Assembly: GCF_000242615.2 (NCBI RefSeq)
Contig: NZ_KI912268.1
Span: forward strand, 825,763 to 889,762
DNA: 64,000 nucleotides
Origin: Holophaga foetida DSM 6591
Lineage (GTDB): Bacteria; Acidobacteriota; Holophagae; Holophagales; Holophagaceae
Direction of reading: 5' to 3'
A program made the position numbers and the translations under genes. Numbering within the stretch: the first letter of the stretch is position 1; every line of letters begins with the position of its first letter. The notes beneath the pieces are model-generated. The model searched no databases, was not told the DNA's origin, and saw nothing but the letters and a program-made list of their open reading frames with translations. Below are positions 44,785 through 52,775 of this stretch, piece by piece.

Positions 44785-45756
44785 ATGTCGTTCAAGGAAA
44801 TGAAACACCTACGCCGAGATATGGGCAGAGGATGGGATGAACGGACGCGGGGCGGCGCACCCCACAAGCCCCTCATGCTCCTGGCGATTCTGGACCTGGT
44901 GGATGCCGGGGACATCACCGGCGATCTGATCCCCTACGACCAGACTCTCCTGCAAGCCTTTGACCTCCGCTGGCGTGCCCTCATGGGGGACGCCCTCACC
45001 AATCCCCTGCAACCCTTCTGGCACCTCCGCTCCAGCGAGTTCTGGATCCTGGAGCCCAACCAGGGGTTTGCGGAAGCCCTCCAACACCACTCCGGCTTGC
45101 CCAGCCTCAAGGCCTTTCAGTCCATGGTGCGCGGGGTCCGATTGAGGGAGGACGTGCTCAAGGCAGTCCAAACGCCGGAGGGACGGGCAGAGTTGAGGTC
45201 GTTGCTCCTGGACACCTACTTCAGCGAGGGCGTCCGCCCTCTGCTCTTGAGGGCCGGAGAAACCTATGTGGCGTCCAAAGGCTTTGAGGAGGCCTTCCGG
45301 GAGGCGAGCCTGAGGGAATTCCAGGAAGTCTTCGACGGACGGGACGGTCTGGACCCGGCCTTCATCAATGAAAGCCGCGATCTGGCGTTCCGCCGCATCG
45401 TCCTCCCGGCCTACCAGCATCAATGCGCAGCCTGCGGTGCCAAGCTTTTCACGCCAGCAGGGCGCTGCATGGTCCAGGCGGCGCACATCATCCCCTTCAG
45501 CCGAAGCCGCAACGATGATCCCCGCAACGGCCTCGCCCTCTGCCCCCTCCATCATTGGGCCTTCGATCAGGGCATGCTCGGGATCCGGGACGGCCTGGTA
45601 TGGATGGTCCACCGGCATGCCAAGGAACTGCCGGCCGATCCGGCCTACCTCAGCCTGCATGGCCGACCGGTCACCCTGCCCAGTGAAGGGCACCTGAGCC
45701 CTGCCCCGCAGGCCGTGGCATGGCACCGCAAGCACATCTTCGAGAAGATCGGCTGA
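44785..45756 (+). CDS. HNH restriction endonuclease, possibly modification-sensing
   Basis: The protein has 323 residues. The C-terminal HNH nuclease has paired cysteines CAACGAKL, then AHIIPFSRSRNDD, NGLALCPLHHWAFDQG, with the His/Asn/His core complete. The N-terminal domain begins GAPHKPLMLLAILDLVDAG and continues to FWHLRSSEFWILEP. This resembles the N-terminal sulfur-binding region of ScoMcrA/SprMcrA-like enzymes that cut phosphorothioate DNA. That match is from memory and would make this a type IV-like enzyme. It is encoded 79 bases after the zeta-like gene in the same direction, within the defence island. Confidence 0.8.
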   Translation: MSFKEMKHLRRDMGRGWDERTRGGAPHKPLMLLAILDLVDAGDITGDLIPYDQTLLQAFDLRWRALMGDALTNPLQPFWHLRSSEFWILEPNQGFAEALQHHSGLPSLKAFQSMVRGVRLREDVLKAVQTPEGRAELRSLLLDTYFSEGVRPLLLRAGETYVASKGFEEAFREASLREFQEVFDGRDGLDPAFINESRDLAFRRIVLPAYQHQCAACGAKLFTPAGRCMVQAAHIIPFSRSRNDDPRNGLALCPLHHWAFDQGMLGIRDGLVWMVHRHAKELPADPAYLSLHGRPVTLPSEGHLSPAPQAVAWHRKHIFEKIG

Positions 45757-45867
45757 TTCGCCACCCGGCGGGCTGTTGACCAGGGAAGAGCGGTCGGGGA
45801 CCTTTCCCACGAACAGCCCGAACCCGCCGTCCATGGGTTGAATCGCGGCGTTGTGCCAGTTCTGGCC

Positions 45868-46035
45868 CAGGTCCTCTCTGATGCCACCCGGTGCTGCTGC
45901 GGGGCTGGCGGCGCCATCGGGGCTACCCGCTTCGTTTTTTGGGTCCCCTCCCAAAAAACTCCCGGTCCGCCCCTCAGGAGCTCTTGCCCCTTGCCCGTCC
46001 CGGCTGTGTGCCCCGAGTGGCACAGAGAGGACACC
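45868..46035 (+). repeat. 168-bp conserved leader of the 49-residue gene, copy A
   Basis: It is nearly identical, without indels, to 62455-62622, and both end exactly at the ATG of a 49-residue gene. It contains a perfect 9-bp dyad TTTTTTGGG / CCCAAAAAA (45935-45958). Five of the substitutions between copies fall on third positions in phase with the downstream gene, so this stretch might itself be translated; the antisense frame of the same phase fits equally well. Confidence 0.7.
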
Positions 46036-46185
46036 ATGAACCAGACCCAGAACCCCTACCCCGACGCCGTCCCCCTCAGCGAGGTCTTCGATCCCGAGGC
46101 CTTCCGGGCGCTGGCCCTGGCTGGATACGCCCTCCCGGATGACCTCCCCTGGGAGGAGCTCGACGACAGCACCCAGGAGGACTGA
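46036..46185 (+). CDS. 49-residue acidic small protein, family member A
   Basis: It begins at ATG 46036 with GAGAGGA upstream. The core VPLSEVFDPEAFRALALAGY then LPDDLPWEEL is shared almost exactly with the gene at 62623 and with a truncated copy at 48799. Most nucleotide differences between copies are synonymous, which supports real coding. The protein is acidic and probably helical, with no recognised family. A strong hairpin follows at 46202-46234. It sits among toxin-antitoxin and restriction genes, so a small antitoxin or regulator role is conceivable but unproven. Confidence 0.65.
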   Translation: MNQTQNPYPDAVPLSEVFDPEAFRALALAGYALPDDLPWEELDDSTQED

Positions 46186-46201
46186 CACCTCCCCGGGCTT
46201 G

Positions 46202-46234
46202 AAGGGGGCATCGGGCAACAGCCGACGCCCCCTT
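46202..46234 (+). terminator. Hairpin terminator after 49-residue gene A
   Basis: AAGGGGGC(A)TCGG pairs with CCGA(C)GCCCCCTT around a GCAACAG loop, followed by TTCCT. It is a strong GC stem with a weak T-run, placed 16 bases after the stop codon. Confidence 0.65.
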
Positions 46235-46298
46235 TCCTAACTTGGCCAACGTCCAAGCAGAGGGGAGGTCAGCGGCCTGGGCGCAGATTCATGGAAGC

Positions 46299-47414
46299 TC
46301 AGTCCATCAGATCGTAACTGGTGCTCCGGCCTCCCGCCTCTGACCGCTTGAGCACGCCATGGGCCAGCAGTTCACTGATGTCCCGGAGGGCGGTGTCGGA
46401 GGAACACCTGGCGAGGCTCGCCAACTTGCTGGAGGTCAACTTCCCTTCGAACCCGTCCAGGAGTCGGTTGAGCATGGCGACCTGCCGGGCGTTCATGGCC
46501 ACACCTGACCAACGGGTCCAGAAGCGCGCCTTGGCCAGCACTTGGTCGAGGGGGCCCTGGGCGAGATCCACCGCCCGATGGAGGGTCCCCAGGAACCAGG
46601 CCAGCCAAGCAGTGACATCTAGCGATCCCCGCTGGGTCCGCTCAAGGATCTCGTAATAGGCTTTGCGTTCCCGCTGGATTTGGGCGGACAGGCTATAGAA
46701 CCGCTGCGGACTGCCGTCCGCCCGCGCCAGAAGCAGATCCCCCAGGGCCCGGGCGATACGCCCGTTGCCGTCTTCAAAGGGATGCAGGGTCACGAACCAG
46801 AGATGGGCAAGCCCGGCCTTGAGCAGGCGGGGCTCGTCGGAAGGCGCCTCCATCCAGGCCAGAAAGCGCGCCATTTCCGCCTCCAGTCCCTGGGCCGGAG
46901 GCGCCTCAAAGTGGACGCGCTGACGCCCCATCGCACCAGAGACCACCTGCATGGGGCCGCCAGCATCATCCCGCCAAGTCCCGACCCTGCCCCGGGCGAG
47001 GCCGGAATAGCCCGTGGGGAAAAGGGCCGCGTGCCAACCCAGCAGACGCTCCCGACTCATGGGTTCCTGGCAGCGGGTGGTTGCATCCAGCACCATCTCG
47101 ACGACACCCTCCGCATGGCGATCCACCGGGGCCAGAGCCCCGATTTCCACTCCCAATCGCCGGGCAATGGAGGAGCGAACTGAGGCAGCGTTGAGCAGCT
47201 CCCCCTCGATCTCGCTGGTCCGGAGCACATCCTCTGTCAGGGCGGCCAAGCTCGCCTGCCCCCGCAGTTCCAACCCGACATCCGCCAAGCGGCCCAACAG
47301 CATTCCCTGGGCGCGGCTGACATCGGCCAGGAGACCCGCCAGGGCTCCCAAGTCGTAGCGCCAGACCGGCCAGTCCGGGTTCTGCCAGATGTAGGGATAA
47401 TCGCCGCCTGTCAT
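46299..47414 (-). CDS. Fic-family AMP-transferase-like protein
   Basis: This 371-residue class II-type Fic protein carries a DUF4172-like N-terminus (YIWQNPDWPVWRYD) and the inhibitory helix motif TSEIEGE (S/T-x3-E-G) near residue 67. The Fic core follows with HPFEDGNGRIAR near 215, where His is catalytic. A winged-helix end (TSSKLASLARCSSDTALRDI) closes the chain. All active-site residues are present. Fic enzymes transfer AMP or other nucleotide parts to protein hydroxyls, here probably auto-inhibited until triggered. The gene stands alone, opposite in direction to its neighbours and facing the terminator of the 49-residue gene. Confidence 0.92.
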   Translation of the reverse strand: MTGGDYPYIWQNPDWPVWRYDLGALAGLLADVSRAQGMLLGRLADVGLELRGQASLAALTEDVLRTSEIEGELLNAASVRSSIARRLGVEIGALAPVDRHAEGVVEMVLDATTRCQEPMSRERLLGWHAALFPTGYSGLARGRVGTWRDDAGGPMQVVSGAMGRQRVHFEAPPAQGLEAEMARFLAWMEAPSDEPRLLKAGLAHLWFVTLHPFEDGNGRIARALGDLLLARADGSPQRFYSLSAQIQRERKAYYEILERTQRGSLDVTAWLAWFLGTLHRAVDLAQGPLDQVLAKARFWTRWSGVAMNARQVAMLNRLLDGFEGKLTSSKLASLARCSSDTALRDISELLAHGVLKRSEAGGRSTSYDLMD

Positions 47415-47518
47415 GCGGCGATCATGAAGGTCATTCGCTTCACACGCAAGATATTTACCGCACCAAGCGCGGCGAATACACCCGTAATCGCCGCACCTCC
47501 GCCTTGCCCAACCGCCAG

Positions 47519-47575
47519 TGACCCTTATCCAGCACCCCTCGCCGAGGAGATCTCCCGGCGCATGCCCTGGGGGGA
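47519..47575 (+). pseudogene. Scrap of zeta-like gene 3' end
   Basis: The reading DPYPAPLAEEISRRMP followed by GGGGAGAA closely copies the last codons and downstream bases of the zeta-like gene (about 44660-44715). No upstream portion is present. It marks a partial duplication or deletion scar, not a gene. Confidence 0.6.
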
Positions 47576-47749
47576 GAACGAAGGCTGCCTTCTGGCCAGG
47601 TTGACCATTTGCGCTCTGGCCATTCGGGCGGTACTTCCTTGTCCTTCCTGGCCAGGCTAGGGATTGATGATTCGATTCCTACGCAGTATGACTTCTGCGT
47701 TGGGAAGGAATCATTCAGCTTGAACAAGCCCAAACAAGATACGAAGAAA

Positions 47750-47842
47750 CGAGTCATCTGCCTGATTTCAGCCCTGGCCTACCACAACCTGAGAACCCCC
47801 ATCCCCACAGCCACCTGGGTCGCCACTGATCGCAACGCGTGA
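47750..47842 (+). pseudogene. AbiEi-type antitoxin 3' scrap
   Basis: In one frame it reads RVICLISALAYHNLRTPIP through to TGA at 47840-47842. This matches the AbiEi antitoxin segment that follows its winged helix. It is the beginning of the 931-bp duplicated block. The fuller remnant is at 61288-61506. Too short to function. Confidence 0.55.
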
Positions 47843-47923
47843 CCTCCGCCGCACTTTCTCCAGCGTTGGGGCCCGTGGGCGACCAAATGAGCAGGGGCGT
47901 TGCGTTCCCCCTCTGCCGGGATG

Positions 47924-47962
47924 GTCAACCCGGGGTTATGCCCCAGGCTTGTCCGGGTGGAC
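47924..47962 (+). promoter_or_regulatory. Dyad upstream of vapB copy 1
   Basis: GTCAACCCGG (47924-47933) and CCGGGTGGAC (47953-47962) pair with one mismatch. The copy 2 equivalent is perfect. Type II antitoxins bind such dyads to repress their own operons, so it is a candidate VapB operator. Confidence 0.5.
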
Positions 47963-48026
47963 GAGCTACAGGCCCCAACCTGGACAGGTAAGGAGAAATA
48001 TCCATACTGGTAAGGAGGTAGACCCC

Positions 48027-48275
48027 ATGAGCATCACCGCCGTTGCGACCATGACAAGCAAGGGACAGTTGACCATCCCGAAATCCGTCCGGGAGGCCCT
48101 GGGACTGCATGAGGGGGCCAAGGTCCGCTTCGAGGTGGACCAAGAGCAGGGCACTGCCGCCATGGAGCCCGTAAAGCTCCAGGTGGCTGACCTCTGGGCA
48201 TTCGCCGTGCGCGGGGCCCCCACCATGAGCTTGGATGAGATGGACCAGGCCATCCAGCGCGGGGCTGGCCAATGA
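48027..48275 (+). CDS. vapB: VapB-like antitoxin (AbrB fold), copy 1
   Basis: The 82-residue protein starts at ATG 48027, which follows AAGGAGGT at seven bases. The N-terminus TSKGQLTIPKSVREALGL is a clear AbrB/MazE swapped-hairpin DNA-binding motif. The C-terminal helical tail (MSLDEMDQAI) would hold the toxin. It appears identical to copy 2 at 61691. The stop overlaps the start of the PIN toxin gene, which is broken in this copy, leaving an orphan antitoxin that could still repress or neutralise copy 2. Confidence 0.88.
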   Translation: MSITAVATMTSKGQLTIPKSVREALGLHEGAKVRFEVDQEQGTAAMEPVKLQVADLWAFAVRGAPTMSLDEMDQAIQRGAGQ

Positions 48276-48668
48276 TCGCCCGGGATACCAAACGTCTGGG
48301 CCCGCGCCTTCCTGGGGGATGACCCGGCCCAGTCCACCGCCGCCAGGGCCGCCATTGAGAAGGGCACCCAAGGGAAAGGGGTGTTCGTCCCACTCCTGGT
48401 GCTGGTGGAGCTGTATTGGGTATTAAAGAGCGCCCCGGGCTGGGATGCTGCAAAGGTTCATCAGGCCCTGGGGAGTCTCCTGGAGGTGGAGGGTATCGAG
48501 GTGGACCAAGCCCCTACGATCCGAGAGGCTCTGGACCTTTCGAGCGGGGCGGTGGGCTTGGCTGACAACCTCATCACCCTAACGGCCAAGACCCGGGGGT
48601 GCTCCCGTCTCCTCACATTCAACGCCCGCCTGGCCAAGACGGGCCGGGCCACTCTCATGAGGGCTTGA
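48272..48668 (+). pseudogene. VapC-like PIN toxin, frameshifted copy
   Basis: It begins MIARDT and then has one extra A (ACCAAACG against ACCAACG in copy 2), which shifts the frame within the first seven codons. The remainder is intact PIN sequence out of frame. A catalytic-site Asp of copy 2 (LTFDARLAK) is Asn here (LTFNARLAK). The toxin is therefore inactivated twice over. The reading frame after the shift could restart internally at 48381 but would lack the first acidic residue. Confidence 0.88.
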
Positions 48669-48798
48669 CCACCGGCGCGACTAGGTTTGGCGGCCGAAAG
48701 CCCGCCCTGCACGGGCCCGCCGCGCTGAAACCTTGTAGGGCATCCGGTAAGAGGGTGCTGTGGATGAGGCGAAACGTTTCGCTGTCCTGGAAGCCCCA

Positions 48799-48926
48799 CC
48801 CCCGACGCCGTCCCCCTCAGCGAGGTCTTCGACCCCGAGGCATTCCGGGCCCTGGCCCTGGCGGGCTACGCCCTCCCAGATGACCTCCCTTGGGAGGAAC
48901 TCGACGACAACCCACAGAAGGACTGA
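48799..48926 (+). pseudogene. Truncated copy of the 49-residue gene (member B)
   Basis: From PDAVPLSEVFDPEAFRALAL to the stop, this matches members A and C almost exactly, but the first codons and the conserved leader are missing. The upstream sequence is unrelated and gives no good start. A strong hairpin follows, as for the other copies. Confidence 0.65.
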
Positions 48927-48947
48927 CACCTCCATGGGCTTAAAGGG

Positions 48948-48987
48948 CGCCCCCTCCGGTGCCCAAAGTGCACCATCGGAGGGGGCG
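48948..48987 (+). terminator. Hairpin after truncated 49-residue gene
   Basis: CGCCCCCTCCG (48948-48958) pairs perfectly with CGGAGGGGGCG (48977-48987), with a second inner stem GGTGC/GCACC. There is no T-run, but the stem is strong and lies 21 bases after the stop. Confidence 0.6.
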
Positions 48988-49087
48988 ATTGACTCGCATC
49001 GGTCATTCAAATGGGGAAGACACCTGATCGTCTTGCACACCGGGAAAACCCCAACGGGACGACCTCATCGGTCGGGTTGCCTGGCGC

Positions 49088-50314
49088 TCAGAACTTATAG
49101 AGCAGACCACCCCCAAGGCCTTTGGTATCGCCACCTTGGTATACATTGGTACTGGCACCAGCTGCCCCCCCAGCCACGGGAGGCATCGGGGAGTAGCTTC
49201 CGTTCTTGTCGTTGATGACGCCGAATACGTTGGCGAATATGCTCACGCCCTTGATCAGGGAGTATGCGTAACCCAGGGTGTATTGTTTGGCGCCAAACTC
49301 GCTGCCAGTCGTGACCTTGGCCCCGGCAATGGTTTTAAGGGTACCCTTGTCGGCAGCGCCGTATCCAGCCCAGAACTTGTGGGCATTGAGTTCTTGGCTT
49401 GCGATGACATACCAGGCTGTCCGTTTGTATTCCTTATTGCCAGCTGTTGCGCCGTCGATGGTGTAATTCAACTGCTCAACAATTCCGCAAATGCGTGTCT
49501 TCGTCGGAAGGGTTACATAGGCTGCCAGCAGGTTCCCGGTATCCTTCGAAGTGGTGCCGCCGGTAGCCAGCACAGCGCTGCTGGCACCACTCAGACCGTT
49601 GATCATCTGCTGGAGGCCGTAGTAGTCTCTGTGCTCCTCATAGCCGTAAATGAGGGTCAAAGGGCCATATTGGTATGACAGAGTTCCTGAGAGCAGGGTG
49701 GGGTTGTTTGCAGCCGACTTGCCCTCGTTGACGGAATACAAGACCTTGGCCTGTAACCCTCCGATGACAGGGGACCAGTATTGGACGCTGTTGCCCTGTC
49801 GGCGATTGAAGATGGCATCGCCACTGTTCGGTACCGGCTTGGAAACCGAGGTGGTTCCAATCGTGCGGAACCCAGGCGTCGTCATGATGCTCACATCAGA
49901 AGAGAGAGAGGCCGGGAGGGCTCCCATCTTCATCACGACGTCCTTGTAAGGGGTGTCCCAGAGGCCAGCCAGGATAGTGCCGAACTTGGTCTGCAAACCC
50001 AAGGCGGTGTTGCGACCGGCCCAGGTGCTGGGTTGATCGCCGTCGATACCGACGGCGCTCTCCAGCTGCCAGATGACCTTGATGTCTTCGGTAGCCTGGA
50101 AACTCCCCTTGAAGCCGACATTGGAAGTGGCACAAGAGAAACGGTTGCGAGACGCCAAATCCTTGCTGATATCACTGGAGCCAGTGACCTTGACATTGTT
50201 GAGCTCTGTCACCAGCGTGCCATACAGGCTCCATTCGTGTTTTGGGGTGTCGGCAGCGAGAAGAGGCGTGGCGATTGCGCCAGCCACGAGGGCCAAGGTT
50301 AGACGGTTCTTCAT
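49088..50314 (-). CDS. Outer-membrane porin
   Basis: The protein has 408 residues. A signal peptide (MKNRLTLALVAGAIATPLLA, cleavage after AxA-like LLA) is followed by a Gram-negative porin pattern: alternating beta strands, EWSLYGTLVTELNN, GFKGSFQATEDIKVIWQLE, and a final strand ending GGLLYKF with the C-terminal Phe needed for barrel assembly. It is close to the trimeric porins of Burkholderia type. It lies downstream of the methyltransferase-like gene, 91 bases away and in the same direction, and probably admits the substrate of this cluster through the outer membrane. Confidence 0.88.
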   Translation of the reverse strand: MKNRLTLALVAGAIATPLLAADTPKHEWSLYGTLVTELNNVKVTGSSDISKDLASRNRFSCATSNVGFKGSFQATEDIKVIWQLESAVGIDGDQPSTWAGRNTALGLQTKFGTILAGLWDTPYKDVVMKMGALPASLSSDVSIMTTPGFRTIGTTSVSKPVPNSGDAIFNRRQGNSVQYWSPVIGGLQAKVLYSVNEGKSAANNPTLLSGTLSYQYGPLTLIYGYEEHRDYYGLQQMINGLSGASSAVLATGGTTSKDTGNLLAAYVTLPTKTRICGIVEQLNYTIDGATAGNKEYKRTAWYVIASQELNAHKFWAGYGAADKGTLKTIAGAKVTTGSEFGAKQYTLGYAYSLIKGVSIFANVFGVINDKNGSYSPMPPVAGGAAGASTNVYQGGDTKGLGGGLLYKF

Positions 50315-50405
50315 GCATTACTCCGTGGTCTAAGTACCCCTCGTGGAGGGGTGGGTTGGGAGGGACAGAGAAGAGCATTAAAAAAGCGCTAGGTTTACAG
50401 GGAGA

Positions 50406-51512
50406 TCAGCCCTGGACGGAGGCGATCATCGCCGCGACGTTCTCAGGCTTGGCGTTGTAGGGGGCATCGCATCCAGAGGAAAGGACAAAGCCCTTGGGGC
50501 CGATCCCTTCGATCAACTTGCGGCAGTAGGAGTGAACCTGATCGGGGGTGCCCAGGGCCAGCATGCCGGCGGGCACGTCGCCCATAATGGCCATGTGGTC
50601 CCCCAGGACTTCCTTGATCTTGAAGATGTCGGTGGCATGGTCACCGGAGAAGAGGCACTTGGCCTTGGGCAGTTCCTTGAAACGCTCCAGATCCCGCTCC
50701 CAGTTGGAGTCCATGTGCAGCACGGGCAGCACGCCCTCCTCCACGGTCATCTCCACCAGCTGCTTGAAGTAGGGCCAGGCGAAGCGATCCCACAGCTTGG
50801 GGTTCAGGAACTCGCTGGCGGCGCGCCATCCGCCGACCCAGGCACCCACGCAACCTGCGGCGCGCAGGGCCTGACGGGAATCCTCCAGGATCTGGGTCTG
50901 GGCGATGTCCATGGCCTCCAGAACCTTCTCCGGCATACGGCGCATGTCGGTCATGAACTTGGGCATGGAGCGGGCGCCACAGAAGACCTCGTAGGGGGAG
51001 CAGAGCACCACCGGGGAGAGGGTCACCACCCCGGCATCCTTGGCGTTCTGGATGGCGGTGGGGGTGTAGCCGAAGACAGGACCCACCTTGGCCAGCATGT
51101 TGTCCAGGCGGTTCATCAGGAAGTCTTCGAAGAAGAACTTGTAGCCCTTGTTGATGATGATGTCGTAGTCATCGGTGGTCATCATCTCGGCCTCGTGGAC
51201 CTGCCAGGGCACGTTCTCGGGGAGATCGATACCGGGGATCTGGACTTTGGAAAGCCACTGGAAGCTCAGGAGGTAGGGAGAGAAGACCGGCTGCTGGATG
51301 CCATCCACCTCACCCAGGCTGGTGAAGGACTTCAGCATGGTGCGGTGGGCCAGCTCCACATCGAGGGCGAAGTCGGCGGGCTTGACTCCCAGGTGGTTGG
51401 CACAGAAAGAGTTGCCCACGGGAATCACGGGCACCCGATCGGGCTGCTCAAGGGCCACGGCGGCCTTGATTCGGGCCAGCCGTTCGTTATACAGCTCAGT
51501 ATTTGATTTCAT
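50406..51512 (-). CDS. Uroporphyrinogen-decarboxylase-family (MtaA/CmuA-like) methyltransferase-like protein
   Basis: The 368-residue UroD-fold protein starts LYNERLARIKAAVALEQPDRVPV, typical of corrinoid-linked methyltransferases of the MtaA/MtbA/CmuA group. The C-terminal half has VLHMDSNW and LSSGCDAPYN. In MtaA the zinc site is H-x-C plus a later Cys. Here the second residue is Asp (HMD) and only the last Cys remains. Zinc binding is therefore altered, and the methyl acceptor cannot be deduced. With a LigW-like decarboxylase next to it, demethylation of a methoxylated aromatic is one idea. No corrinoid protein gene is visible in the window. Confidence 0.8.
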   Translation of the reverse strand: MKSNTELYNERLARIKAAVALEQPDRVPVIPVGNSFCANHLGVKPADFALDVELAHRTMLKSFTSLGEVDGIQQPVFSPYLLSFQWLSKVQIPGIDLPENVPWQVHEAEMMTTDDYDIIINKGYKFFFEDFLMNRLDNMLAKVGPVFGYTPTAIQNAKDAGVVTLSPVVLCSPYEVFCGARSMPKFMTDMRRMPEKVLEAMDIAQTQILEDSRQALRAAGCVGAWVGGWRAASEFLNPKLWDRFAWPYFKQLVEMTVEEGVLPVLHMDSNWERDLERFKELPKAKCLFSGDHATDIFKIKEVLGDHMAIMGDVPAGMLALGTPDQVHSYCRKLIEGIGPKGFVLSSGCDAPYNAKPENVAAMIASVQG

Positions 51513-51697
51513 ACAACTCCCCTATGCGCCTTGTATTGAAGCGCTGTGAATCGAGGCCTGAGACTACGACCATGATAAGAAGCCAGTGGGTGGGTTACCC
51601 CTTCCGGTGCATGCTCCCCAGGATGGGGGCAAGACGAATGGCCTTGAGTCTCTATTCGTGAAAGATGGCGCGCTAATGTCGAATTCTTGGCAAAGGG

Positions 51698-52714
51698 TTA
51701 GCTCAGCTTGAAAAAGCTCTCCGCATTCGTCGTATAGATCTTTTTGCGATCATCTTCACTGATGTCTGCCGTGTCCAGGAATTCCACCGCTTCGTGTGCA
51801 CTTTCAAAGGGATAGTCGGCGGCAAACATGATTCGATCCGCACCCAGGACCTCGATGCAGAGCTTCAGGGAAGGGACGGACGTCATGCCACTCGTCGTGA
51901 CGATGAAGTTGTCTCTGAAGTATTCACTGGGGAGCCGATTCAGCTTGGGTGTCGCGCCAATTTTGACCTGGAGCAGGTAGCGATTATCAATCCGGTCCAG
52001 GAAATAGGGGATGCCTTCTCCCAGATGACCGATGGCAACCCTGAGCTGGGGGAAGCGGTCAAACAGGCCCGACATGATGAGCCGCATGACATGGGTGCCG
52101 GTCTCTACCCCAAAACCCCAACCCGCAAAGTAGAGACCATAGTCCATCATCGGCCCCACCAGGCTGGGAGAAGGTTCCCGGGGGTGGAGATAGAAGGGCA
52201 TGTCCAGTGCTTGGGCTGCTTCGAAGATCTCTAGGAACTTGTGGTCATCCAGGTACTCGTTCTTCGTGTGGGAATTGATCAGGAACCCTTTCATCCCAAG
52301 ACTCCCAGCGGCACGCTCCAGCTCTTTGGCGGCTCCCTTGGGGAACTGGGGTGCCACGGTCGCCAGCCCAGCGAGGCGGCTGGGATTACGGGAGACGGCT
52401 TCAGCCAGGACGTCGTTTGCGTTCATGGCAAGCTGGGTCGCGGTCACGGCATCCGAAACCTGGACACCGGGAGCGGCTATGGACAGGATGGAGAAATCGA
52501 TCCCATCGGCATCCATCTGGGCGATCCGCTGAGCTCCCAGGTCAGTGAGCTTGGAATAGATCACCTGAGCAGCGGGAGTATCTCCGCCGTAGATTGTATC
52601 GCTTAGGATACGGAAGCCAGGTTCCGCAAAACGGCTTCCGGCGGCCTTCTTCCATTCCTGGAAGATCTCATCTGTGACAAAAGCTTCTTCTGTGGCAATG
52701 CGCCTGATATTCAT
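51698..52714 (-). CDS. LigW-like amidohydrolase-family aromatic acid decarboxylase
   Basis: The 338-residue member of the ACMSD/amidohydrolase-2 family begins IATEEAFVTDEI, the same as 5-carboxyvanillate decarboxylase LigW and unlike the E-x-H of gamma-resorcylate decarboxylase. The metal and active-site positions follow: YLHPREP, GFGVETGTHVMRLI, GHLGEGIPYFLDRID and FAADYPFE. These enzymes use manganese to remove a carboxyl group from hydroxylated benzoates without oxidation. The exact substrate is not readable from sequence. It is flanked by an MFS carrier (61 bases upstream) and the UroD-type gene, all leftward. Confidence 0.85.
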   Translation of the reverse strand: MNIRRIATEEAFVTDEIFQEWKKAAGSRFAEPGFRILSDTIYGGDTPAAQVIYSKLTDLGAQRIAQMDADGIDFSILSIAAPGVQVSDAVTATQLAMNANDVLAEAVSRNPSRLAGLATVAPQFPKGAAKELERAAGSLGMKGFLINSHTKNEYLDDHKFLEIFEAAQALDMPFYLHPREPSPSLVGPMMDYGLYFAGWGFGVETGTHVMRLIMSGLFDRFPQLRVAIGHLGEGIPYFLDRIDNRYLLQVKIGATPKLNRLPSEYFRDNFIVTTSGMTSVPSLKLCIEVLGADRIMFAADYPFESAHEAVEFLDTADISEDDRKKIYTTNAESFFKLS

Positions 52715-52775
52715 ATTGATATCCGTTTCTTGGGGGGCCAGAAGTCATATCGGCCCTTATGGAGGGCGGTTCCTG

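Larger units (their letters stand above)
47751..48682 (+). repeat. 932-bp duplicated block carrying VapBC, copy 1
   Basis: It is almost identical to 61415-62345. The two differ in length by exactly one base, the extra A that frameshifts vapC here. The block contains the AbiEi scrap end, a dyad at 47924-47962, vapB and vapC. Sequence identity ends sharply on both sides. Confidence 0.9.

Noticed and set aside
46299..47414. Fic protein as half of a toxin-antitoxin pair
   Set aside because: No short antitoxin gene lies next to it, and the inhibitory helix is inside the same chain, so it was annotated as a self-contained class II-type protein.
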